This document shows, one piece after another, positions 6,443 through 14,759 of a DNA stretch of 64,000 nt (the stretch's first letter is position 1; each line of letters begins with the position of its first letter). The DNA lies in the NCBI RefSeq assembly GCF_023091865.1, contig NZ_JAHXDI010000003.1:310001-374000 (forward strand). The letters run 5' to 3'. The position numbers and the translations under genes are program-made. This DNA comes from Chromohalobacter moromii. GTDB taxonomy: Bacteria; Pseudomonadota; Gammaproteobacteria; Pseudomonadales; Halomonadaceae. The notes below the pieces were generated by a model. It ran no database searches. It was given only the letters and a program-made list of their open reading frames with translations, and was not told where the DNA came from.

Positions 6443-7675
6443 TTAGCGGCACACGGCGGGCAGTTCGCCGCGTTCGCCGGCGGCTTGGCGAATCATGGTC
6501 CGCTTGAGGGGCATGAGCTTGTCTGTACTGGAGAGCCCAACATTACGTATCAATCGTAATGCGGGGTGCTGGGCGCCGAACAGCAAGCGGAAGCCGTCCA
6601 TCAGCGCCAGCATGGCGGCGTTGTCGCCGCGCCGACGCCGGGCGTAACGCGCCAGGGTGCGAGCATCGCCGAGCGCTACGCCGCGTTGGCGTGCGTGAAT
6701 GACTTCTTCCGCCAGCACCGCCGCGTCCAGGAAGCCCAGATTGACGCCCTGGCCGGCCAGCGGGTGAATGCTGTGTGCGGCGTCGCCGATCAGGGCCAGG
6801 CCCGGTGCGGTGTATTCGCGAGCGTGACGCTGAGTCAGCGGGAAGTGGTGTACCTCGTCGAGCACGTCGATCTTACCTAGCCGGCCTTCCATGGCGGCGT
6901 TCAGGGCCTCGGCGAATGCCGCGGGGTCCAGCGCCAGCAGCCGCTCGGCGTGCTCAGGGCGTGTCGACCAGACGATCGAGCAATGGTGGTCGTCTGCGTC
7001 GACCCGCAGGGGCAGAAAAGCCAATGGCCCGTCCGGCAGGAAGACCTGACGCGCCACGCCGCCATGGCCATGCTCGCAGCGCAGCGTGGTGACCAGCGCC
7101 ACATGGCCGGTGTCGTGCTCGCGTACCTCGATGCCCGCCAGGCGGCGAAGCGGGGAGCGTGCGCCATCGGCGGCAACCACTAGCGGCGCCGTCCAGCGGC
7201 TGCCATCGTCGAGGGTCAAGGTCTGCGCTTCGCCTTCGCGCTCGATCCCCGACACTCGCGCGCCGAAACGCTGGGTCACGCTCGGCAGGGCGGCAAGGCG
7301 TGTTTCGAGCCCCGCCAGGACGACGTCGTTCTCGACGATATGGCCCAGCTCGCGCAGCCCGATATCCGCCGCCTCGAAGGCGATTTCGCCGTTGCCTTCG
7401 CCGTCCCAGACGCGCATACCCTGATAGGGCGATACGCGCCGCTCGACCATCCACGGCCAGGCGCCGAGATGCGTCAACAAACGTTGCGATACCGGCGTCA
7501 AGGCGCTGACCCGGGGGGCGGGCAGGCCGCAACCGACATCGTCGCTAGCCAGCGGCGCCGGACGGGCGTCGAGTACCGTCACCGAGAGGCCGGCCTCGCC
7601 GAGCAGCGCCGCCAGCGCGGCACCGACCATGCCGCCGCCGACGACGATCACCTCGTCGTGTGTCGTCTCTTTCAT
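6443..7675 (-). CDS. ubiI: FAD-dependent ubiquinone hydroxylase UbiI (VisC) family
   Basis: The N-terminal Rossmann motif VIVVGGGMVGAALAALL, the middle ADGARSPLRRLAGI motif and the C-terminal LIGDAAHSIHPLAGQGVNLG motif define the UbiH/UbiF/VisC/COQ6 monooxygenase family. Position after ubiH and pepP matches the E. coli pepP-ubiH-ubiI order, so C5 hydroxylation of the ubiquinone ring is the likely reaction. I place the start at the internal Met (MKETTHDEVIVVGGG) because GAGGAA lies 9 bases upstream. The earlier ATG at 7699 overlaps the ubiH stop as ATGA but has a poorly spaced GGAG. Confidence 0.88.
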   Translation of the reverse strand: MKETTHDEVIVVGGGMVGAALAALLGEAGLSVTVLDARPAPLASDDVGCGLPAPRVSALTPVSQRLLTHLGAWPWMVERRVSPYQGMRVWDGEGNGEIAFEAADIGLRELGHIVENDVVLAGLETRLAALPSVTQRFGARVSGIEREGEAQTLTLDDGSRWTAPLVVAADGARSPLRRLAGIEVREHDTGHVALVTTLRCEHGHGGVARQVFLPDGPLAFLPLRVDADDHHCSIVWSTRPEHAERLLALDPAAFAEALNAAMEGRLGKIDVLDEVHHFPLTQRHAREYTAPGLALIGDAAHSIHPLAGQGVNLGFLDAAVLAEEVIHARQRGVALGDARTLARYARRRRGDNAAMLALMDGFRLLFGAQHPALRLIRNVGLSSTDKLMPLKRTMIRQAAGERGELPAVCR

Positions 7676-7695
7676 GTTCGTTTCCTCGTCGGCCG

Positions 7696-8895
7696 TCATC
7701 GCTCCAACCCCATGGCGCGGCGCGCCAGGGTGCGTCGCAACGGGCTCACGATATTGAGCCCCACCAGGCCCGCGGCGCGCAGGTGGGAAAACGCGGCATG
7801 CTCGATGCCGAACAGGCGAATCAAGCCATCGCTGAAGCGGATGACGTTACGCCGGTCGGCGGCGCGGCGGGCCTCGAAGTCGCCCAGCAGGCTCGCGCCA
7901 CCGATGGCTTGGCCACGCGCCAGTCCGACTTCCAGCGCCGTGACCAAGTCCATGACACCCCGCAAGGCAAGATTGAAACCCTGCCCGGCGACCGGGTGCA
8001 GCGAGTGGGCGGCGTTGCCCATGATCGCCAGGTGCGGGCGCACTGGTTCGTTGGCGGTGACCAGCGACAGCGGATAGGCGTCACGATGCCCGATGCGCCG
8101 AAAGCGTCCCAGGCGGTCGCCGAAGGCCTCTTGCAGCCGCCGCAAGCATTCAGCGTCGCTCCAACCTAGCGTTTCCTCGCGTGGCACCTTGGCGTGGGTC
8201 CAGACCAGTGCCATGTGTCGCCCAGCCAGAGGCAATAGCGCCATCGGGCCCTGGGTCGAGAAGCGTTCATAGGCCACACCGGCGTGGTCACGCCCGATCT
8301 CGACGTTGGCGATCAAGGCATGCTGTTCATAGGACTGCGCCTGGCTATCGATGCCCAGCCGTTCCTTGAGCCCCGAGCGGCCGCCATCGGCGAGTACCGT
8401 CAAGCCGGCCTCGAGGCAGGCGCCGTCGCTGAGGGTCAGGCGGTGGCCGTCTGCAATGGGCGTGATGTCGTCGACACGCGCCGGACAGTGCCAGGTCAAC
8501 GGTAACGATTCGAGGCCGGCATGCAGCACGCGACCCATCCAGGCATTGGGAATCACGTACCCCAGGGCGTCGAGATGGAACTCGTCGGCCGTCAGCCGCG
8601 TCGCCCCGAAACGCCCACGTTCGCTGACGTGGATCTGGCGAATCGGCGTGGCGCGCTCGGCCATCGACGCCCACACCCCGAGCCGCTCGAAATGCCGGCG
8701 CGAGCCTTGCGCGATGGCGCTGGCGCGGGCATCGAAGCTGGGCTGATACGTCGTCTGCGTTGCGTTCAACGGCGCGGCTTCGATCACCGCCACGCGCAGC
8801 CCGTGGCGCTCGATTAGCGGCGCCAGGGCACATGCCAAGCTGGCGCCGACCAAGCCGCCTCCCACGATGGCGATATCGACCCGATTGCGGGGCAT
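7696..8895 (-). CDS. ubiH: 2-octaprenyl-6-methoxyphenol hydroxylase UbiH
   Basis: This 399-aa flavoprotein has DIAIVGGGLVGASLACAL (FAD GxGxxG), LADGGRSGLKERLGI and MGNAAHSLHPVAGQGFNLAL, the three signatures of UbiH-type aromatic hydroxylases. Length and neighbours match E. coli UbiH, which adds the C4 hydroxyl in aerobic ubiquinone synthesis. It is separated from pepP by 175 bases containing a hairpin, so it may also have its own promoter. It could be swapped with UbiI in function; synteny is the deciding argument. Confidence 0.88.
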   Translation of the reverse strand: MPRNRVDIAIVGGGLVGASLACALAPLIERHGLRVAVIEAAPLNATQTTYQPSFDARASAIAQGSRRHFERLGVWASMAERATPIRQIHVSERGRFGATRLTADEFHLDALGYVIPNAWMGRVLHAGLESLPLTWHCPARVDDITPIADGHRLTLSDGACLEAGLTVLADGGRSGLKERLGIDSQAQSYEQHALIANVEIGRDHAGVAYERFSTQGPMALLPLAGRHMALVWTHAKVPREETLGWSDAECLRRLQEAFGDRLGRFRRIGHRDAYPLSLVTANEPVRPHLAIMGNAAHSLHPVAGQGFNLALRGVMDLVTALEVGLARGQAIGGASLLGDFEARRAADRRNVIRFSDGLIRLFGIEHAAFSHLRAAGLVGLNIVSPLRRTLARRAMGLER

Positions 8896-8985
8896 CGCAA
8901 ACTCTCCCTATCGGCTTCGAAGGTCCTGTCATCAGCGATGGCAAGACACGCTGTTTTGTACCACGTTAAGTGCATGGACGGCAGT

Positions 8986-9007
8986 CGTGGCGGGCTTTCC
9001 CGCCACG
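8986..9007 (-). terminator. GC-rich hairpin between pepP and ubiH
   Basis: CGTGGCGGG and CCCGCCACG form a 9-bp perfect stem with a 4-base CTTT loop. It lies downstream of pepP on the minus strand but lacks a following T-run, so it is either a weak terminator or an RNA processing/stability element. Confidence 0.4.
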
Positions 9008-9070
9008 GCGGGCCGCTTTACGTATTCGTAACGTAATTACGTAAACAAAAACCATGCGATCAAAAAACGC

Positions 9071-10408
9071 TCAATCCTCGCGCATAAGGGCCTCAATTTC
9101 CGCTACCTCCTTGGGCACGTCCACCGTCAATACCTCGTGCCCTGTAGCGGTCACCGCGACATCGTCCTCGATGCGAATGCCGATGCCGCGATAGGCCTCG
9201 GGAATATCCTCGGTATTGGGGATATAGAGCCCGGGTTCGACGGTCAGCACCATGCCCGGTGCCAGCACACGCGGCTCGCCGTCCAGCCGATAGGTGCCGA
9301 CGTCGTGCACGTCGAGTCCCAGCCAGTGCGACGTCGCGTGCAGGAAGAAACGCCGGTATCCGTGATCGTCGATACGCGCCTCGAGCGGGCCTTCGAGCAG
9401 CCCCAGGCGAAGGAGGCCAGCGGTCAGGTCGTGCACTACGCCATCGTGAATCGCGCTCAAGGTCGTACCCGGTGCGACAGCAGCCACGGCACGGCACTGC
9501 GCTTCGAGCACGATCTCGTAGAGCTCACGCTGCGCTGGCGTAAAGCGGCCGTTGACCGGGAAGGTCCGCGTAATGTCGCCGGCATAAAGTTCGAACTCGC
9601 CCCCGGCGTCGATCAACACCAGGTCGCCGTCGCGAAGCGCAGCACTGTTCTCGATATAGTGCAGCACACAGGCGTCTTCGCCGCCCCCGACAATCGTGGC
9701 ATACGCCGGTGCGCGGGCGCCGTGCCAGACGAACTCGTGCTCGAGCTCTGCTTGTAGCTGGTACTCCAAAAGCCCCGGACACACGCTTTGCATGGCCCGG
9801 CGGTGCGCCTGCGCTGAGATACGCGCGGCGTGGCGCATCAGGCCCAGTTCCGCCTCGCTCTTGATCAGGCGCTGCGCGTGGATCAGCGGTGCGATATCGG
9901 CGAAGGCACGCGGTGTACGTTCGCCACGCCGGGCCTGGGGCGCCAATTCGGCGCGCAGCGACTCGGCAAGGGCCAGCATCTCGCCATTATCGAGGGGCAG
10001 GTACAGCGTTTCACGGCCCTCGAGTAGCTCGGGCAGCAGGGCGTCCCGGGTGTCGTTCTCGTAGGCTTCATCGACGCCGTAATCCGCCACGGCAGCCTCG
10101 GCGCCAATGCGTATCCCGGTCCAGGCTTCCTGGGAAGGGTCCTTCTCTTGGCAGAACAGCACGACTTCGCCAGCGTCGCGACCGGGCAGCAGCACCAGCA
10201 GCGCGTCGGGTTCGGGGAAACCGCTCAGGTAGTGGAAATCACTATCCTGGCGAAAAGCGTATTCGCTGTCGCGGTTGCGCGTGACCAGCGAGGCCGCCGA
10301 GATCAATACGGCACTATGCGCGGGCAAGGCCGCCATCAACGCCTGGCGGCGGGCACGGTATTCATCGGAAGAAATCGCCGCCGGACGCGGCAGGGCAGTG
10401 CGAGGCAT
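9071..10408 (-). CDS. pepP: Xaa-Pro aminopeptidase PepP (aminopeptidase P)
   Basis: A 445-aa protein, close to the 441 aa of E. coli PepP. It removes N-terminal residues that precede proline. The creatinase-like N-domain (RDSEYAFRQDSDFHYLSGFPEPDA) is followed by the pita-bread metallopeptidase domain. Metal ligands expected are visible: LIDAGGEFELYAGDITRTFP (two Asp), HATSHWLGLDVHDVG (His), TVEPGLYIP (Glu) and GIRIEDDV (Glu). The start follows a GAGGAG ribosome binding site; a longer frame upstream (to 10510) overlaps the next gene and lacks family similarity. It lies between UPF0149 and ubiH as in E. coli. Confidence 0.93.
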   Translation of the reverse strand: MPRTALPRPAAISSDEYRARRQALMAALPAHSAVLISAASLVTRNRDSEYAFRQDSDFHYLSGFPEPDALLVLLPGRDAGEVVLFCQEKDPSQEAWTGIRIGAEAAVADYGVDEAYENDTRDALLPELLEGRETLYLPLDNGEMLALAESLRAELAPQARRGERTPRAFADIAPLIHAQRLIKSEAELGLMRHAARISAQAHRRAMQSVCPGLLEYQLQAELEHEFVWHGARAPAYATIVGGGEDACVLHYIENSAALRDGDLVLIDAGGEFELYAGDITRTFPVNGRFTPAQRELYEIVLEAQCRAVAAVAPGTTLSAIHDGVVHDLTAGLLRLGLLEGPLEARIDDHGYRRFFLHATSHWLGLDVHDVGTYRLDGEPRVLAPGMVLTVEPGLYIPNTEDIPEAYRGIGIRIEDDVAVTATGHEVLTVDVPKEVAEIEALMRED

Positions 10409-10472
10409 GGGCGCTCCTCGGAGGGCGGGAGATGTTGGAGAGAGGCCGGGACAAGCCCGGCCAAGAGATTGA

Positions 10473-11078
10473 TCAGTGAGTCTGTGACGGCGGTGTGGTG
10501 GCGTCGTCACCCTCGGAATTCTCGACGCGCTCGACCTGGGGTTGGCCGGGGTGCTGCTCGGTATAGAGCATCATGGCGGCCATGCGCGCATGCTCGGTCA
10601 AGGCGAAGAGATCGTTCTCGTTCTCGGCGTTGTCCTCGAGTTCGATCTCCAGGCTGACGAGCGAGCCAAGGTCTTCGAGAACTTCGCGCAGGGCCGACGA
10701 CCAGTCATCACTCTGACCGCCGGCTTCGACGATGGCTTCCAGAAAGCCCTGAGTCCATTCCTGGAGGCCGTGCGCACGCTCGGCGAGGGAGAACAAGTCA
10801 TCGGGCAGCAGCGGCTCGAAGTTGAGCTCTGGCGCGGCCAGGGCGTCCAACGCCTGCCGCCGCCAGGCGAGCAGGACTTCGCCGTCTTCGCGGCTATTGG
10901 GTTGGTCGACACCCAGGGTTGCGCAGACTTCCTCGAGCCAGGTATCGGCGCTGATGTCGGCCAGCGCCAGGCGTGCGCACAATCGGCCGTCGAGAAACGC
11001 CGGTGACTGCATGCTACCGTGAGCGAGAAAGGTGTCGGCGACACGTGAAAAATCGAGTTGTTCGTCGATAAGGGACAT
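10473..11078 (-). CDS. UPF0149 family protein (YgfB-like)
   Basis: The 201-aa acidic protein begins MSLIDEQLDFSRVADTFLAH and includes SPAFLDGRLCARLAL and LQEWTQGFLEAI, the typical two helical halves of the YgfB/YecA (UPF0149) family. It precedes pepP as ygfB does in E. coli. The E. coli protein has no firmly established activity; a Pseudomonas homologue has been linked to gene regulation affecting antibiotic tolerance. The start is set by AGGACCGC before the internal ATG. It is divergently transcribed from zapA. Confidence 0.88.
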   Translation of the reverse strand: MSLIDEQLDFSRVADTFLAHGSMQSPAFLDGRLCARLALADISADTWLEEVCATLGVDQPNSREDGEVLLAWRRQALDALAAPELNFEPLLPDDLFSLAERAHGLQEWTQGFLEAIVEAGGQSDDWSSALREVLEDLGSLVSLEIELEDNAENENDLFALTEHARMAAMMLYTEQHPGQPQVERVENSEGDDATTPPSQTH

Positions 11079-11288
11079 GAAGCGGTCCTGTGATGCAGGC
11101 CGCCGGGCCGCGTTGACCGCGACCGGGCGGCTCTTTATAGTGATCAATGGCTTACATGGCGGCGAACGTAGGCTCGCGACGGCAGGATGCCAATGTCGTC
11201 GAGACCGTTCCCTCCACCGCGCATGACGCGGAAACTTGGTTCCATCTTACCGCATCGGGCCCGACCTTGGCCCGCTCTGGAGCGATCC

Positions 11289-11606
11289 ATGAACGACGCC
11301 TCGCGGCAGACGACCGAGATCACGTTGCTGGGACGCCCCTACGTGATCGCTTGCCCGCCCGATCAGGAAGACGAGCTAAAGCGCGCGGCGCGCTATCTGG
11401 ATCGTGCCATGAACGGTATCCATTCCCAGGGCAAGGTGCAGGGCGCCGAGAAGATCGCCATCATGGCGGCGCTGAACATCACCCACGAACTCCTCGAAGC
11501 GCTCGACACCCAGCGCGAGAGCGAGTCCAGCCTGGCTCGCCTAAGCGAGCGTCTGGAACAAGCCTTGACCGATGCGCCCGCTGCCGACGACAAACCCTCG
11601 GGCTGA
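11289..11606 (+). CDS. zapA: Cell division protein ZapA
   Basis: The 105-aa protein reads TTEITLLGRPYVIACPPDQEDELKRAARYLDRAMN, the conserved ZapA head, followed by a coiled coil (about 45-95). ZapA tetramers cross-link FtsZ filaments at mid-cell. A GGAG precedes the ATG by 8 bases; the longer frame from 11187 has no similarity upstream. It is followed by the 6S RNA gene and fau, the standard gammaproteobacterial arrangement. Confidence 0.93.
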   Translation: MNDASRQTTEITLLGRPYVIACPPDQEDELKRAARYLDRAMNGIHSQGKVQGAEKIAIMAALNITHELLEALDTQRESESSLARLSERLEQALTDAPAADDKPSG

Positions 11607-11651
11607 CGTTTAGGCCTTGCCCGACAAGCGTCGGTTCGTTACGACAGGGTG

Positions 11652-11690
11652 CTATACAAAAAAGGGGCTATACGGGGAAAGACTCTATAC
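11652..11690 (+). repeat. Three spaced CTATAC repeats upstream of the 6S RNA
   Basis: CTATAC occurs at 11652, 11668 and 11685, spaced 16 and 17 bases, each within a similar A/G-rich context. They resemble a decayed tandem repeat in the zapA-ssrS spacer; some copies could act as alternative -10 elements. Confidence 0.4.
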
Positions 11691-11707
11691 GAAAAGTGCC
11701 TGGCGCT

Positions 11708-11735
11708 TTGGCCGCGCCCCGGTCTCTGCTAGGAT
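11708..11735 (+). promoter_or_regulatory. Sigma70-type promoter of the 6S RNA gene
   Basis: TTGGCC (11708-11713), a 16-base spacer and TAGGAT (11730-11735) lie six bases before the 5' end inferred for the 6S RNA. Confidence 0.55.
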
Positions 11736-11740
11736 AGAGG

Positions 11741-11922
11741 CGTTCCCTGAAGTGTTCGCCAGTCGTTATAGTCCCTCGAGCCTATGCGCATTACTAGGGG
11801 GCCAAGTACTAGACGGGTCTGTGTGCATGTCCGTGCGACGGAAAGCCTGATGACTCGTCTGCGGCCACCCACCTTGAACCTTTAGGTTCAGGGCCAGAAC
11901 GACAGCGGCACTTTGGGGAACC
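11741..11922 (+). ncRNA. ssrS: 6S RNA
   Basis: The two ends pair as in 6S RNA: the 5' part CGTTCCCTGAAGTGTTCG is complementary to the 3' part CACTTTGGGGAACC. The internal CACCTTGAACCTTTAGGTTC hairpin matches the conserved CCTTGAACC-GGTTCAAGG arm of the E. coli RNA. The gene sits between zapA and fau as in other gammaproteobacteria. 6S RNA mimics an open promoter and sequesters sigma70 RNA polymerase in stationary phase; processing probably frees it from the downstream fau message. Confidence 0.9.
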
Positions 11923-11931
11923 TCACCGAAC

Positions 11932-12549
11932 ATGACGCACGAACCCCCTCTCGAACTATCCGATCGACGCAGCCTACGCCGCGAATTGCGTCAGCGTCGA
12001 CGCCGACTCTCCGTATCCCAGCGCCGTCAGGCCGCCTATGCGCTATGCCGCCGCCTGCGCCGGTTGCCAGAGGTCAAACGTGCGCGCCGCGTCGCGCTCT
12101 ATCTACCCAACGACGGCGAGATCGACCCGACACCGCTGATCGCATGGTTCCGACGCCGCGGCGTCCGGGTCTATCTCCCGGTTCTGCGCCCGCTATCCGA
12201 CAATCGCCTGTGGTTCGTGCATTACCACGCCCAAACGCCCATGCGTACCAACCGCTTTTCCATCTCGGAACCGAGCACGCGCCATGGCGCGCATCGCGCC
12301 CGGCGCCTGCCGGCCTGGGCACTGGATCTGGTGCTTATGCCGCTGGTTGGTTTCGATGCTCAAGGCAATCGGCTAGGCATGGGCGGCGGCTTCTATGATC
12401 GTACCTTCGCCTTTCGGCGCCTGCGCCGCCCGCATCCGTGCCTGATCGGCCTTGCCCACGACTGCCAGTACGTCGAGCGACTGCCCATCGCGGGCTGGGA
12501 TGTGCCCCTCGACGCCATCGTCAGCGACGCCCGCACCGTACGTCCGTAA
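11932..12549 (+). CDS. fau: 5-formyltetrahydrofolate cyclo-ligase (YgfA)
   Basis: The 205-aa protein has an Arg-rich N-terminus (RRSLRRELRQRRRRLSVSQRRQAA), VALYLPNDGEIDPTPLIAW, and the conserved LVLMPLVGFDAQGNRLGMGGGFYDRTF with the Gly-rich ATP loop and Tyr-Asp of the family. It converts 5-formyl-THF to 5,10-methenyl-THF using ATP. The ATG lies only nine bases after the 6S RNA 3' end, without a clear ribosome binding site, so translation probably occurs on the dicistronic ssrS-fau transcript. Confidence 0.92.
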   Translation: MTHEPPLELSDRRSLRRELRQRRRRLSVSQRRQAAYALCRRLRRLPEVKRARRVALYLPNDGEIDPTPLIAWFRRRGVRVYLPVLRPLSDNRLWFVHYHAQTPMRTNRFSISEPSTRHGAHRARRLPAWALDLVLMPLVGFDAQGNRLGMGGGFYDRTFAFRRLRRPHPCLIGLAHDCQYVERLPIAGWDVPLDAIVSDARTVRP

Positions 12550-12553
12550 CGCA

Positions 12554-12587
12554 AGCGGCCGACGATGGAGAACCATCGTCGGCCGCT
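12554..12587 (+). terminator. Strong hairpin after fau
   Basis: AGCGGCCGACGATGG and CCATCGTCGGCCGCT form a perfect 15-bp stem around an AGAA loop, four bases after the fau stop. There is no T-run, so termination may be Rho-assisted or the hairpin may protect the mRNA end. It can also serve the convergent small gene. Confidence 0.6.
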
Positions 12588-12655
12588 CGGCGGACTATGC
12601 AAGCACTCGGACGTTCAAGACGACCGGCGAATACGCCCAGATAGCGGGGCGCTCA

Positions 12656-12751
12656 TCAAGTGCCCATCAATGTCTGTGCGTAACCCGTCGCCACGACACC
12701 CAAGCCAAACAACATTACTAAAGCCATGACCAAATCAGGCTTGCGTTTCAT
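12656..12751 (-). CDS. 31-aa single-pass membrane microprotein
   Basis: The frame MKRKPDLVMALVMLFGLGVV then ATGYAQTLMGT* is a basic N-terminus followed by one hydrophobic helix (about 7-21). A GGAGCAGGAA ribosome binding site precedes the ATG and a good promoter (12803-12831) lies 52 bases further up. From memory, very similar short proteins starting MKRKPDL are present in pseudomonads as uncharacterised small proteins. It is convergent with fau. Function unknown; single-helix microproteins often modulate larger membrane proteins. Confidence 0.7.
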   Translation of the reverse strand: MKRKPDLVMALVMLFGLGVVATGYAQTLMGT

Positions 12752-12802
12752 TTCCTGCTCCGTAAAGGACTGTTTCTTATAGCACCCCAAATAACGCTTA
12801 CG

Positions 12803-12831
12803 ACTATAGGGCCAGGCGTATGGGTTGACAA
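12803..12831 (-). promoter_or_regulatory. Sigma70-type promoter of the 31-aa gene
   Basis: On the minus strand TTGTCA (12831-12826), a 17-base spacer and TATAGT (12808-12803) match the consensus at most positions and point to the microprotein start at 12751. Confidence 0.6.
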
Positions 12832-12905
12832 CTGGCCTCGGGCATAAGAATGAAACGTTTGGTTAACGAACGATGTTTTTATTTGACATTCGTGATATTA
12901 CTATC

Positions 12906-12935
12906 ATGAGAACCTATGGTAATACAGATTCTCAT
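12906..12935. promoter_or_regulatory. Spaced inverted repeat, possible operator
   Basis: ATGAGAA (12906-12912) and TTCTCAT (12929-12935) are perfect inverted arms 16 bases apart, within an AT-rich 100-base stretch that includes TTGACA (plus strand). The arms resemble Fur half-sites, but the spacing is not that of a Fur box. No gene uses it obviously. Confidence 0.3.
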
Positions 12936-12951
12936 AACCAGAGCCTATGAA

Positions 12952-12970
12952 GGCGCCATGGCATGGCGCC
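12952..12970 (-). terminator. Palindromic hairpin downstream of ilvA
   Basis: GGCGCCATGGCATGGCGCC is an almost perfect palindrome seven bases after the ilvA stop on the minus strand; it is followed by TTCAT only. It is a probable but weak terminator. Confidence 0.4.
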
Positions 12971-12977
12971 GGACGGT

Positions 12978-14492
12978 TCACGCCATGAACAGGCGATAAG
13001 CGGGATTGTCGGATTCTTTCCAGTAGCGATAACCGATCCGCTCGAAGTGTTCCTCGACATGAGCACGGTCGCCGTTGGGAATCTGCATGCCCACCAGGAC
13101 CCGGCCATACGCCGCACCGTGATTGCGATAGTGAAACAGCGAGATGTTCCAATCGGCGGGCAAATGGGTCAGGAAGTTCATCAACGCACCGGGGCGCTCG
13201 GGAAACTCGAAGCGATAGACTTCCTCGCTGAAGTGTTCCTTGGGACGTCCGCCGCCGAGATGGCGAATGTGCAGTTTGGCAAGCTCGTTATCGGTGAGAT
13301 CCTCCACCGGGTAATCGGCCTCGCGCAGCTTGTCGATCACCGCCTGGCGATCATCGCCGCCCGGCTTGACCTGCACGCCGACAAAGATATGCGCCTGCTC
13401 AGGATCGGCGTAGCGATAGTTGAACTCGGTGACCATGCGCTTGCCGATGGTCTTGCAGAACTTCTTGAAGCTGCCGGGGCGCTCGGGGATCGTCACCGCC
13501 AGGATCGCCTCGCGCTGTTCGCCCAGCTCAGTGCGCTCGGCAATGTGCTGAAGACGGTCGAAATTGGTATTGGCGCCCGAGTTGATGCACAACAGCGTCT
13601 GGCCATCGACGCGCTCTTGCTGGATATACTTCTTGAGCCCGGCCAGTGACAACGCGCCGGAGGTCTCGGCAACAGCGCGCGTGTCCTCGAAGATATCCTT
13701 GACCGCCGCGCATATCTCGTCGGTAGTGACCGTGACCACACCGTCGATCCAGTGGCGCAGGATCTCGAACGGTGCCTCGCCAATCTGCGCCACGGCGACA
13801 CCCTCGGCGAACACGCCGACCTGGTCGAGGGTAACGCGCTCGTTGGCTTCCATGGCCGCCTTGAGGCAGGCCGAGTCTTCCGCCTCGACCCCGTAAACCT
13901 TGATTTCGGGGCGCAGGTACTTGATATAGGCCACCACGCCGGCGAGCAGGCCGCCACCGCCGACGGGGACGAAGATCGCATCCAACTGCCCGCTATGCTG
14001 ACGCAGGATTTCCATGCCCACCGTTCCCTGGCCGGCGATCACATCGTTGTCGTCGAAGGGTGGAATGTAGGTATAGCCATGCGCGTCGATCAGTTCGCGT
14101 GCATGCGCCAATGCCTCGCCGAAGGCATCGCCCTTGAGCACGACCTTGGCCCCTCGGGCGCGTACCGCCTGAACCTTGATCTCCGGTGTGATGCGCGGCA
14201 TGACGATGATCGCCTTGACGCCCATCTGCTTGGCGGCCATGGCCAGGCCCTGGGCGTGATTGCCGGCGGAGGCGGCGATCACGCCCTTGGCCTTTTGCTC
14301 TTCGCTGAGCTGGGCCATCTTGTTGTAGGCGCCGCGAATCTTGAAGGAGTAGACCGGCTGCAGGTCCTCACGCTTGATCAAAATCGTGTTGTTGAGACGG
14401 CGGGAAAGGAGGGGAGCAGGGGATATGGGTGTTTCCCGGGCCGCTTCGTATACGCGTGCCTGGAGGATTTTCTTGACGGTCTCTTCTAGCAT
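12978..14492 (-). CDS. ilvA: Biosynthetic threonine ammonia-lyase (threonine dehydratase)
   Basis: The 504-aa enzyme deaminates threonine to 2-oxobutanoate, the first step to isoleucine. YSFKIRGAYNKM carries the PLP lysine, SAGNHAQGLAMAA and VGGGGLLAGV are the catalytic-domain loops. Two ACT-like regulatory domains follow (REAILAVTIPERPGSFKKF and YRFEFPERPGALMNFL), so isoleucine feedback control is expected. E. coli IlvA is 514 aa. The chosen ATG gives MLEETVKKILQARVYE, the family N-terminus, after an AGGACA ribosome binding site; 42 extra codons upstream show no similarity. It is divergent from rpiA, as in pseudomonads. Confidence 0.94.
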   Translation of the reverse strand: MLEETVKKILQARVYEAARETPISPAPLLSRRLNNTILIKREDLQPVYSFKIRGAYNKMAQLSEEQKAKGVIAASAGNHAQGLAMAAKQMGVKAIIVMPRITPEIKVQAVRARGAKVVLKGDAFGEALAHARELIDAHGYTYIPPFDDNDVIAGQGTVGMEILRQHSGQLDAIFVPVGGGGLLAGVVAYIKYLRPEIKVYGVEAEDSACLKAAMEANERVTLDQVGVFAEGVAVAQIGEAPFEILRHWIDGVVTVTTDEICAAVKDIFEDTRAVAETSGALSLAGLKKYIQQERVDGQTLLCINSGANTNFDRLQHIAERTELGEQREAILAVTIPERPGSFKKFCKTIGKRMVTEFNYRYADPEQAHIFVGVQVKPGGDDRQAVIDKLREADYPVEDLTDNELAKLHIRHLGGGRPKEHFSEEVYRFEFPERPGALMNFLTHLPADWNISLFHYRNHGAAYGRVLVGMQIPNGDRAHVEEHFERIGYRYWKESDNPAYRLFMA

Positions 14493-14644
14493 TCTGGTGT
14501 GTCCTGCGAAATCGCGCGTCTCATTGTGAAACCGGCGCCATGGGGCGGCCAACCGGTAGCAAACTTCCATTGTTAGCAGAGGGCGCGGTATAGCGTCCAG
14601 TCCCGCGCGTGCCGTCATGTCTCTTATGCGGCGCGGATAAGCTC

Positions 14645-14650
14645 TATAAT
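14645..14650 (+). promoter_or_regulatory. Perfect -10 box upstream of rpiA
   Basis: TATAAT is a consensus -10. Upstream only a poor -35 is seen (TCTTAT at 14622-14627 with a 17-base spacer). Start here would give a ~105-base leader containing the degenerate repeats. Confidence 0.45.
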
Positions 14651-14686
14651 GGGCACGGATTTCGCCGATACTCTTTTACAAGAGCG

Positions 14687-14757
14687 TTTATACGAACGCT
14701 GATATGAACGTTTACACAGACGTCTTACGACGCGATACGAACGCCCATACGGACGCA
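14687..14757 (+). repeat. Degenerate 11-13-bp tandem repeat in the rpiA leader
   Basis: About six copies of a motif near TATACGAACG (for example TTTATACGAACGC, TGATATGAACG, GATACGAACGC, CCATACGGACGC) run up to two bases before the rpiA ATG, replacing a normal ribosome binding site. Confidence 0.55.
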
Positions 14758-14759
14758 CC

